From Viola odorata (lineage: Eukaryota > Streptophyta > Magnoliopsida > Malpighiales > Violaceae): DNA of 64,000 nucleotides. Location of the stretch: positions 45,234,158 through 45,298,157 of the forward strand of contig OY829540.1 of assembly GCA_963691705.1 (NCBI GenBank), given 5' to 3'. Made by a program: the position numbers and the translations under genes. Of this stretch, positions 53,420 through 64,000 are shown in pieces. Numbering within the stretch: the first letter of the stretch is position 1; the number at the start of each line of letters is the position of its first letter. Under the pieces are notes generated by a model. The model saw nothing but the letters and a program-made list of their open reading frames with translations, was not told where the DNA came from and made no database searches.

Positions 53420-56400
53420 ACATGTGCAAACACTACATTAAAAACACGATGTGGGGACGTGACCCTTCACAACGCTTAACAGACAACATGTGCAAACACA
53501 ACATTAAAAACACGATGTGGGGACGTGACCCTTCACAACGTTTAACCGACAACATGTGCAGACGTGACCAAACACAACATTATCATCCGACATGTGCGGA
53601 CGTGACCAAACACAACATTAAAAACACTATGTGGGGACGTGACCCTTCACAACGCTTAACAGACAACATGTGCGGACGTGACCAGACACAACATTATCAG
53701 ACGACATGTGCGGACGTGACCAAACACAACATTAAAAACACGATGTTTGGACGTGACCCTTCACAATGCTTGACAGACAACATGTGCAGACGTGAGCAGA
53801 CACAACATTATCAGACGACATGTGCGGACATGACCAAACACGATGTGGGGACGTGACCCTTCATAACGCTTAATAGACAACATGTGCGGACGTGACCAGA
53901 CACAACATGATCATACGACATGTGCGGACGTGACAAAACACAACATTAAAAACACGATGTGGGGACGTGACCCTTCACAACGCTTAACAGACAACATGTG
54001 TAGACGTGACGAGACACAACATTATCATCCGACATGTGCGGACGTGACCAAACACAACATTAGAAACACGATGTGGGGACGTGACCAAACACAACATGTG
54101 TAGACGTGACCAAACACAACATTAGAAACACGATGTGGGGACGTGACCAAACACAACATTATCATACGACATGTGCGGACGTGACGAGACACAACATTAT
54201 CATGCGACATGTGCGGACGTGACGAGACACAACATTAAAAACACGATGTGGGGACGTGACCCTTCACAACGCTTAACAGACAACATGTGTAGACGTGGCG
54301 AGACACAACATTATCATCCGACATGTGCGGACGTGACCAAACACAACATTAGAAACACGATGTGGGGACGTGACCAAACACAACATGTGTAGACGTGACC
54401 AAACACAACATTAGAAACACAATGTGGGGACGTGACCAGACACAACATTATCATACGACATGTGCGGACGTGACAAAACACAACATTAAAAATACGATGT
54501 GGTGACGTGACCCTTCACAAAGCTTAACAGACAACATGTGCAAACACAACATTAAAAACACGATGTGGGGACGTGACCCTTCACAACGCTTAACAGACAA
54601 CATGTGTAGACGTGACGAGACACAACATTATCATCCGACATGTGCGGACGTGACCAAACACAACATTAGAAACACGATGTGGGGACGTGACCAAACACAA
54701 CATGTGTAGACGTGATCAAACACAACATTAGAAACACGATGTCGGGACGTGACCCTTCACAACGCTTAACAGACAACATGTGCGGACGTGACCAGACACA
54801 ACATTATCAGACGACATGTGCGGAAGTGACCAAAGACAACATTAAAAACACGATGTGTGGACGTGACCCTTCACAACGCTTAACAGACAACATGTGCAGA
54901 CGTGACCAAACACGATGTGTGGACGTGACCCTTCACAACACTTAACAGACAACATGTGCAGACGTGACCAGACACAACATTATCAGACGACATATGCGGA
55001 CATGACCAAACACGATGTGGGGACGTGACCCTTCACAATGCTTAATAGAAAACATGTGCGGACGTGACCAGACACAACATTATCAGACGACATGTGCGGA
55101 CGTGACAAAACACAACATTAAAAACACGATGTGGTGACGTGACCCTTCACAAAGCTTAACAGAGAACATGTGCAAACACAACATTAAAAACACGATGTGG
55201 GGACGTGACCCTTCACAACGCTTAACAGACAACATGTGCAAACACAACATTAAAAACACGATGTGGGGACGTGACCCTTCACAACGTTTAACCGACAACA
55301 TGTGCAGACGTGACCAAACACAACATTATCATCCGACATGTGCGGACGTGACCAAACACAACATTAAAAACACTATGTGGGGACGTGACCCTTCACAACG
55401 CTTAACAGACAACATGTGCGGACGTGACCAGACACAACATTATCAGACGACATGTGCGGACGTGACCAAACACAACATTAAAAACACGATGTTTGGACGT
55501 GACCCTTCACAATGCTTGACAGACAACATGTGCAGACGTGAGCAGACACAACATTATCAGACGACATGTGCGGACATGACCAAACACGATGTGGGGACGT
55601 GACCCTTCATAACGCTTAATAGACAACATGTGCGGACGTGACCAGACACAACATGATCATACGACATGTGCGGACGTGACAAAACACAACATTAAAAACA
55701 CGATGTGGGGACGTGACCCTTCACAACGCTTAACAGACAACATGTGTAGACGTGACGAGACACAACATTATCATCCGACATGTGCGGACGTGACCAAACA
55801 CAACATTAGAAACACGATGTGGGGACGTGACCAAACACAACATGTGTAGACGTGACCAAACACAACATTAGAAACACGATGTGGGGACGTGACCAAACAC
55901 AACATTATCATACGACATGTGCGGACGTGACGAGACACAACATTATCATGCGACATGTGCGGACGTGACGAGACACAACATTAAAAACACGATGTGGGGA
56001 CGTGACCCTTCACAACGCTTAACAGACAACATGTGTAGACGTGGCGAGACACAACATTATCATCCGACATGTGCGGACGTGACCAAACACAACATTAGAA
56101 ACACGATGTGGGGACGTGACCAAACACAACATGTGTAGACGTGACCAAACACAACATTAGAAACACAATGTGGGGACGTGACCAGACACAACATTATCAT
56201 ACGACATGTGCGGACGTGACAAAACACAACATTAAAAATACGATGTGGTGACGTGACCCTTCACAAAGCTTAACAGACAACATGTGCAAACACAACATTA
56301 AAAACACGATGTGGGGACGTGACCCTTCACAACGCTTAACAGACAACATGTGTAGACGTGACGAGACACAACATTATCATCCGACATGTGCGGACGTGAC

Positions 56401-56911
56401 CAAACACAACATTAGAAACACGATGTGGGGACGTGACCAAACACAACATGTGTAGACGTGACCAAACACAACATTAGAAACACGATGTCGGGACGTGACC
56501 CTTCACAACGCTTAACAGACAACATGTGCGGACGTGACCAGACACAACATTATCAGACGACATGTGCGGAAGTGACCAAAGACAACATTAAAAACACGAT
56601 GTGTGGACGTGACCCTTCACAACGCTTAACAGACAACATGTGCAGACGTGACCAAACACGATGTGTGGACGTGACCCTTCACAACACTTAACAGACAACA
56701 TGTGCAGACGTGACCAGACACAACATTATCAGACGACATATGCGGACATGACCAAACACGATGTGGGGACGTGACCCTTCACAATGCTTAATAGAAAACA
56801 TGTGCGGACGTGACCAGACACAACATTATCAGACGACATGTGCGGACGTGACAAAACACAACATTAAAAACACGATGTGGTGACGTGACCCTTCACAAAG
56901 CTTAACAGAGA
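53420..56911. repeat. 1,746 bp tandem duplication (edge-type HOR, copies 5 and 6)
   Basis: 53,420-55,165 and 55,166-56,911 align at a constant offset of 1,746. Very few differences were seen; one is GTGATCAAAC at 54,712 against GTGACCAAAC at 56,458. Both share GATGTTTGGACG, GATGTCGGGACG, GTGGCGAGAC and TGCGGAAGTGACC. A third copy starts at 56,912 and diverges after about 120 bp. Confidence 0.9.
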
Positions 56912-57043
56912 ACATGTGCAAACACAACATTAAAAACACGATGTGGGGACGTGACCCTTCACAACGCTTAACAGACAACATGTGCAAACACAACATTAAA
57001 AACACGATGTGGGGACGTGACCCTTCACAACGTTTAACAGACA

Positions 57044-57469
57044 ACATGTGCAAACATGTGCAGACACAACATTAAAAACACGATGTGGGGACGTGACCCT
57101 TCACAACGCTTAACAGACAACATGTGCAAACACAACATTAAAAACACGATGTGGGGACGTGACCCTTCACAACGTTTAACAGACAACATGTGCAAACATG
57201 TGCAGACACAACATTAAAAACACGATGTGGGGACGTGACCCTTCACAACGCTTAACAGACAACATGTGCAAACACAACATTAAAAACACGATGTGGGGAC
57301 GTGACCCTTCACAACGTTTAACAGACAACATGTGCAAACATGTGCAGACACAACATTAAAAACACGATGTGGGGACGTGACCCTTCACAACGCTTAACAG
57401 ACAACATGTGCAAACACAACATTAAAAACACGATGTGGGGACGTGACCCTTCACAACGTTTAACCGACA
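57044..57469. repeat. Three tandem 142 bp J-C-b-C units
   Basis: J modules start at 57,044, 57,186 and 57,328, an exact 142 bp step (38+38+28+38). Elsewhere J modules occur singly or 422 bp apart, so this is a local expansion at the right end of domain 2. Confidence 0.9.
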
Positions 57470-57683
57470 ACATGTGCAGATGTGACCAAAAACAACATTA
57501 TCATCCGACATGTGCGGACGTGACCAAACACAACATTAAAAACACGATGTGGGGACGTGACCCTTCACAACGCTTAACAGACAACATGTGCGGACGTGAC
57601 CAGACACAACATTATCAGACGACATGTGCGGACGTGACCAAACACGATGTGGGGACGTGACCCTTCACAACGCTTAACAGACA

Positions 57684-59479
57684 ACATGTGCGGACGTGAC
57701 CAGATACAACATTATAAGACGACATGTGCGAACGTTACCAGATACAACATTATCAGACAACATGTGCGGACGTGACCAAACACGATGTGGGGACGTGACC
57801 CTTCACAACGCTTAACAGACAACATGTGCGGACGTGACCAAACACAACATTAAAAACACGATGAGTGGACGTGACCCTTCACAACGCTTAACAGAAAACA
57901 TGTGCAAACACAATATTAAAAACACGATGTGGCGACGTGACCCTTCACAACGCTTAACAGACAACATGTGCGGACGTGACCAGACACAACATTAACAGAC
58001 GACATGTGCGGACGTGACCAAACACAACATTTAAAACACGATGTGTGGACGTGACCCTTCACAACGCTTAACAGACAACATGTGCAGACGTGACCAGACA
58101 CAACATTATCAAACGACATGTGCGGACATGACCAAACACGATGTGGGGACGTGACCCTTCATAACGCTTAATAGACAACATGTGCGGACGTGACCAGACA
58201 CAACATTATCATACGACATGTGCGGACGTGACAAAACACAACATTAAAAACACGATGTGGTGACGTGACCCTTCACAAAGCTTAACAGAAAACATGTGCA
58301 AACACAATATTAAAAACACGATGTGGGGACGTGACCCTTCACAACGCTTAACAGACAACATGTGCAAACACAACATTAAAAACACGATGTGGGGACGTGA
58401 CCCTGCACAACGCTTAACAGACAACATGTGCGGACGTTACCAGACACAACATTATCAGACGACATGTGCGGACGTGACAAAACACGATGTGGGGACGTGA
58501 CCCTTCACAACGCTTAACAGACAACATGTGCGGACGTGACCAGACACAACATTATCAGACGACATGTGCGGACGTGACCAAACACAACATTAAAAACACG
58601 ATGTGGGGACGTGACCCTTCACAACGCTTAACAGACAACATGTGCAGACGTGACCAGACACAACATCATCAGACGACATGTGCGGATGTGACCAAACACG
58701 ATGTGGGGACGTGACCCTTCACAACGCTTAACAGACAACATGTGCGGACGTGACCAAACACAACATTAAAAATACGATGTGGGGACGTGACCTTTCACAA
58801 CGCTTAACAGACAACATGTGCAGACGTGACCAGACACAACATTATTAGACGACATGTGCGGACGTGACCAAACACGATGTGAGGACGTAACCCTTCACAA
58901 TGCTTAACAGACAACATGTGCGGACGTGACCAGACACAACATTATCAGACGACATGTGCGGACGCGACCAAAAACGATGTGGGGACGTGACCCTTCACAA
59001 CTCTTAACAGATAACATGTGCGGACGTGACCAAACACAACATTAAAAATACGATGTGGGGACGTGACCTTTCACAACGCTTAACAGACAACATGTGCAGA
59101 CGTGACCAGACACAACATTATCAGACGACATGTGCGGATCTGACCAAACACGATGTGGGGACGTGACCCTTCACAACGCTTAACAGACAACATGTGCGGA
59201 CGTGACCAAACACAACATTAAAAATACGATGTGGGGACGTGACCTTTCACAACGCTTAACAGACAACATGTTCAGACGTGACCAGACACAACATTATCAG
59301 ATGACATGTGCGGAAGTGACCAAAAACAACATTAAAAACACGATGTGGGGACGAGACCCTTCACAACGCTTAACAGAGAACATGTGCGGACGTGACCAGA
59401 CACAACATTATCAGACGACATGTGCGGACGTGACCAAACACGATGTGGGGACGTGACCCTTCACAACGCTTAACAGACA
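57684..59479. repeat. Domain 3 HOR unit 1 (1,796 bp)
   Basis: It opens with A-A-beta-C (57,684-57,821; CAGATACAAC in both A modules) and then carries in order ACATTAACAGACG, ACATTTAAAACACG, CCCTGCACAACG (58,401) and GACGCGACC (58,961). CCTTTCACAACG recurs three times. Private changes include CATCATCAGACG, GCGGATCTGACC and ACGAGACCC. Confidence 0.83.
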
Positions 59480-61427
59480 ACATGTGCGGACGTGACCAGA
59501 TACAACATTATAAGACGACATGTGCGAACGTTACCAGACACAACATTATCAGACAACATGTGCAGACGTGACCAAACACGATGTGGGGACGTGACCCTTC
59601 ACAACGCTTAACAGATAACATGTGCGGACGTGACCAGACACAACATTATAAGACGCCATGTGCGGACGTGACCAAACACAACATTAAAAACACGATGAGT
59701 GGACGTGACCCTTCACAACGCTTAACAGACAACATGTGCAGACGTGACCAGACACAACATTATAAGACGACATGTGCGGACATGACCAAACACGATGTGG
59801 GGACGTGACCCTTCATAACGCTTAATAGACAACATGTGCGGACATGACCAGACACAACATTATCATACGACATGTGCGGACGTGACAAAACACAACATTA
59901 AAAACACGATGTGGTGACGTGACCCTTCACAAAGCTTAACAGAAAACATGTGCAAACACAATATTAAAAACACGATGTGGCGACGTGACCCTTCACAACG
60001 CTTAACAGACAACATGTGCGGACGTGACCAGACACAACATTAACAGACGACATGTGCGGACGTGACCAAACACAACATTTAAAACACGATGTGTGGACGT
60101 GACCCTTCACAACGCTTAACAGACAACATGTGCAGACGTGACCAGACACAACATTATCAGACGACATGTGCGGACATGACCAAACCTGATGTGGGGACGT
60201 GACCCTTCATAACGCTTAATAGACAACATGTGCGGACGTGACCAGACACAACATTATCATACGACATGTGCGGACGTGACAAAACACAACATTAAAAACA
60301 CGATGTGGTGACGTGACCCTTCACAAAGCTTAACAGAAAACATGTGCAAACACAATATTAAAAACACGATGTGGGGACGTGACCCTTCACAACGCTTAAC
60401 AGACAACATGTGCAAACACAACATTAAAAACACGATGTGGGGACGTGACCCTGCACAACGCTTAACAGACAACATGTGCGGACGTTACCAGACACAACAT
60501 TATCAGACGACATGTGCGGACGTGACCAAACACAACATTAAAAACACGATGTGGGGACGTGACCCTTCACAACGCTTAACAGACAACATGTGCAGACGTG
60601 ACCAGACACAACATTATCAGACGACATGTGCGGATGTGACCAAACACGATGTGGGGACATGACCCTTCACAACGCTTAACAGACAACATGTGCGGACGTG
60701 ACCAAACACAACATTAAAAATACGATGTGGGGACGTGACCTTTCACAACGCTTAACAGACAACATGTGCAGACGTGACCAGACACAACATTATTAGACGA
60801 CATGTGCGGACGTGACCAAACACGATGTGAGGACGTAACCCTTCACAATGCTTAACAGACAACATGTGCGGACGTGACCAGACACAACATTATCAGACGA
60901 CATGTGCGGACGCGACCAAAAACGATGTGGGGACGTGACCCTTCACAACTCTTAACAGACAACATGTGCGGACGTGACCAAACACAACTTTAAAAATACG
61001 ATGTGGGGACGTGACCTTTCACAACGCTTAACAGACAACATGTGCAGACGTGACCAGACACAACATTATCAGACGACATGTGCGGATGTGACCAAACACG
61101 ATGTGGGGACGTGACCCTTCACAACGCTTAACAGACAACATGTGCGGACGTGACCAAACACAACATTAAAAATACGATGTGGGGACGTGACCTTTCACAA
61201 CGCTTAACAGACAACATGTGCAGACGTGACCAGACACAACATTATCAGATGACATGTGCGGAAGTGACCAAAAACAACATTAAAAACACGATGTGGGGAC
61301 GTGACCCTTCACAACGCTTAACAGAGAACATGTGCGGACGTGACCAGACACAAGATTATCAGACGACATGTGCGGACGTGACCAAACACGATGTGGGGAC
61401 GTGACCCTTCACAACGCTTAACAGACA
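59480..61427. repeat. Domain 3 HOR unit 2 (1,948 bp)
   Basis: Same marker order as unit 1, starting with A-A-beta-C at 59,480. After it comes an ATAAGACGCC / GATGAGTGGACG pair also seen in domain 1, then CATAACGCTTAATAG. The CCCTGCACAACG marker is at 60,449 and GACGCGACC at 60,910. Confidence 0.83.
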
Positions 61428-62245
61428 ACATGTGCGGACGTGACCAGATACAACATTATAAGACGACATGTGCGAACGTTACCAGACACAACATTATTAG
61501 ACAACATGTGCGGACGTGACCAAACACGATGTGGGGACGTGACCCTTCACAACGCTTAACAGACAACATGTGCGGACGTGACCAGACACAACATTATAAG
61601 ACGCCATGTGCGGACGTGACCAAACACAACATTAAAAACACGATGAGTGGACGTGACCCTTCACAACGCTTAACAGACAACATGTGCAGACGTGACCAGA
61701 CACAACATTATAAGACGACATGTGCGGACATGACCAAACACGATGTGGGGACGTGACCCTTCATAACGCTTAACAGACAACATGTGCGGACGTGACCAAA
61801 CACAACATTAAAAATACGATGTGGGGACGTGACATTTCACAACGCTTAACAGACAACATGTGCAGACGTGACCAGACACAACATTATCAGACGACATGTG
61901 CGGATGTGACCAAACACGATGTGGGGACGTGACCCTTCACAACGCTTAACAGACAACATGTGTGAACGTGACCAAACACAACATTAAAAATACGATGTGG
62001 GGACGTGACCTTTCACAACGCTTAACAGACAACATGTGCAGACGTGACCAGACACAACATTATCAGATGACATGTGCGGAAGTGACCAAAAACAACATTA
62101 AAAACACGATGTGGGGACGTGACCCTTCACAACGCTTAACAGAGAACATGTGCGGACGTGACCAGACACAACATTATCAGACGACATGTGCGGACGTCAC
62201 CAAACACGATGTGGGGACGTGACCCTTCACAACGCTTAACAGACA
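61428..62245. repeat. Domain 3 HOR unit 3 (short, 818 bp)
   Basis: It begins with A-A-beta-C at 61,428 but lacks the segment holding ACATTAACAGACG, CCCTGCACAACG and GACGCGACC. From about 61,770 it goes directly to the CCTTTCACAACG part (one C here reads GTGACATTTCAC). It looks like unit 2 with over 1 kb deleted. Confidence 0.8.
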
Positions 62246-64000
62246 ACATGTGCGGACGTGACCAGATACAACATTATAAGACGACATGTGCGAACGTTAC
62301 CAGACACAACATTATCAGACAACATGTGCGGACGTGACCAAACACGATGTGGGGACGTGACCCTTCACAACGCTTAACAGACAACATGTGCAGACGTGAC
62401 CAGACACAACATTATAAGACGACATGTGCGGACATGACCACACACGATGTGGGGACGTGACCCTTCATAACGCTTAATAGACAACATGTGCGGACGTGAC
62501 CAGACACAACATTATCATACGACATGTGCGGACGTGACAAAACACAACATTAAAAACACGATGTGGTGACGTGACCCTTCACAAAGCTTAACAGAAAACA
62601 TGTGCAAACACAATATTAAAAACACGATGTGGGGACGTGACCCTTCACAACGCTTAACAGACAACATGTGCGGACGTGACCAGACACAACATTAACAGAC
62701 GACATGTGCGGACGTGACCAAACACAACATTTAAAACACGATGTGTGGACGTGACCCTTCACAACGCTTAACAAACAACATGTACAGACGTGACCAGACA
62801 CAACATTATCAAACGACATGTGCGGACATGACCAAACACGATGTGGGGACGTGACCCTTCATAACGCTTAATAGACAACATGTGCGGACGTGACCAGACA
62901 CAACATTATCATACGACATGTGCGGACGTGACAAAACACAACATTAAAAACACGATGTGGTGACGTGACCCTTCACAAAACTTAACAGAAAACATGTGCA
63001 AACACAATATTAAAAACACGATGTGGGGACGTGACCCTTCACAACGCTTAACAGACAACATGTGCAAACACAACATTAAAAACACGATGTGGGGACGTGA
63101 CCCTGCACAACGCTTAACAGACAACATGTGCGGACGTTACCAGACACAACATTATCAGACGACATGTGCGGACGTGACAAAACACGATGTGGGGACGTGA
63201 CCCTTCACAACGCTTAACAGACAACATGTGCGGACGTGACCAGACACAACATTATCAGACGACATGTGCGGACGTGACCAAACACAACATTAAAAACACG
63301 ATGTGGGGACGTGACCCTTCACAACGCTTAACAGACAACATGTGCAGACGTGACCAGACACAACATTATCAGACGACATGTGCGGATGTGACCAAACACG
63401 ATGTGGGGACGTGACCCTTCACAACGCTTAACAGACAATATGTGCGGACGTGACCAAACACAACATTAAAAATACGATGTGGGGACGTGACCTTTCACAA
63501 CGCTTAACAGACAACATGTGCAGACGTGACCAGACACAACATTATTAGACGACATGTGCGGACGTGACCAAACACGATGTGAGGACGTAACCCTTCACAA
63601 TGCTTAACAGACAACATGTGCGGACGTGACCAGACACAACATTATCAGACGACATGTGCGGACGCGACCAAAAACGATGTGGGGACGTGACCCTTCACAA
63701 CTCTTAACAGACAACATGTGCGGACGTGACCAAACACAACATTAAAAATACGATGTGGGGACGTGACCTTTCACAACGCTTAACAGACAACATGTGCAGA
63801 CGTGACCAGACACAACATTATCAGACGACATGTGCGGATGTGACCAAACACGATGTGGGGACGTGACCCTTCACAACGCTTAACAGAAAACATGTGCAGA
63901 CGTTACCAGACACAACATTATCAGACGACATGTGCGGACGCGACCAAAAACGAAGTGGGGACGTGACCCTTCACAACTCTTAACAGACAACATGTGCGTA
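62246..64000. repeat. Domain 3 HOR unit 4 (truncated by window end)
   Basis: It starts with A-A-beta-C at 62,246 and carries the full marker series: ACATTAACAGACG (62,688), ACATTTAAAACACG (62,726), CCCTGCACAACG (63,101) and GACGCGACC at 63,661 and again at 63,939. It aligns to unit 1 at offset 4,700 around 62,600-63,400. Confidence 0.82.

Larger units (their letters stand above)
16958..57683. repeat. Domain 2 of the satellite: J-module / 100-mer family
   Basis: All 21 J modules I found lie here, as do all long ladders of the 100 bp A-beta-C unit and the ATTAGAAACAC B variants. The outer parts share one HOR type marked by AATGCTTGACAG (17,971; 22,211; 24,951; 51,691; 53,761; 55,511). The centre (25.8 to 50.5 kb) is dominated by longer blocks containing 100 bp ladders. 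The X-Y-X arrangement suggests the centre expanded inside an older flanking type. Confidence 0.85.
1..64000. repeat. Continuous hierarchical satellite array filling the window
   Basis: Every stretch I read can be parsed into variants of one ~38 bp monomer, and no unique sequence longer than one monomer was seen. The plus strand of the consensus trimer is A-rich (A 36%, T 16%, G 22%, C 26%, counted on one 114 bp unit). There is no gene-like ORF, intron-exon pattern, tRNA or rRNA motif, transposon end, poly-A tail or telomere repeat. Array edges lie outside the window on both sides. The satellite family is not one I recognise. Confidence 0.97.
57684..64000. repeat. Domain 3 of the satellite: CAGATACAAC / CCTTTCAC family
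   Basis: It begins at the first A module with CAGATACAAC. Private variants include ACATTAACAGACG (A), ACATTTAAAACACG (B), CCCTGCACAACG and CCTTTCACAACG (C), AAATACGATG, ACTCTTAACAG and GACGCGACCAAAAACG. They recur in the same order with spacings near 1.8 to 2.05 kb, with one short copy. It shares CATAACGCTTAATAG with the edge type of domain 2, so it is probably the closest relative of that type. The window cuts the last copy. Confidence 0.85.

Noticed and set aside
1..64000. Telomeric or subtelomeric simple repeat
   Set aside because: No run of TTAGGG, TTTAGGG, TTAGG or similar short telomere units was seen. Position on the chromosome cannot be told from the window.
1..64000. Centromeric satellite with a CENP-B box
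   Set aside because: No TTCG....A..CGGG pattern was found in the consensus modules. Absence does not exclude a centromere, but nothing in the sequence supports one.
1..64000. A previously undescribed multi-gene system
   Set aside because: There are no genes in the window to form one. The notable content is the repeat hierarchy and its record of unequal exchange, and claiming more is not supported.

Overview
This 64 kb window is satellite DNA from end to end. I found no protein gene, RNA gene, transposon, CRISPR array or unique-sequence stretch. Such an array, with near-identical kilobase-scale copies, points to a heterochromatic (pericentromeric, subtelomeric or similar) block in a eukaryotic nuclear genome read with long reads. 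I do not recognise the satellite family and cannot name the organism. CpG is not depleted in the consensus (8 CpG per 114 bp, about 1.2 times expectation).

The array is built in levels. Level 1 is a ~38 bp monomer with three diverged classes, A, B and C. They share the core GGACGTGACC, an ACATGTG or GATGTGG start and an ACACAAC-like middle. B also exists as 28 bp (b, lacking the 10 bp core), 24 bp (beta, lacking 14 bp between AAACAC direct repeats) and 38 bp (J, b plus a 10 bp partial duplication). Level 2 is a set of short composites: A-B-C (114 bp), b-C (66 bp), A-beta-C (100 bp), J-C-b-C (142 bp), A-A-beta-C (138 bp) and b-C-b-C-A-B-C (246 bp). Level 3 is higher-order repeats (HORs) of about 0.8 to 3.6 kb. 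Level 4, in the middle of the window, is a block of 7 to 9 kb repeated in tandem.

Layout. Domain 1 (1 to about 16,957) holds HOR copies of 2,976, 2,647, 2,647, 3,640 and 2,976 bp between two partial copies; the 3,640 bp copy looks like a crossover product of the other two types. Domain 2 (about 16,958 to 57,683) is marked by the J module and ATTAGAAACAC B variants. Its edges (17.4-25.8 kb and 51.3-57.0 kb) share one HOR type, and its centre carries 8.3 kb and 7.2 kb tandem blocks containing 100 bp ladders. Domain 3 (57,684 to 64,000) is a third HOR family with its own variants.

Open reading frames of up to 182 codons occur on both strands, because the 66, 114, 132 and 246 bp units are multiples of three and ACATG supplies an ATG in most modules. 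They end wherever a 100 bp or other non-multiple-of-three unit intrudes, and I read them as artefacts of the repeat. All lengths, offsets and copy assignments were made by eye and by arithmetic on marker positions; identity statements are qualitative.
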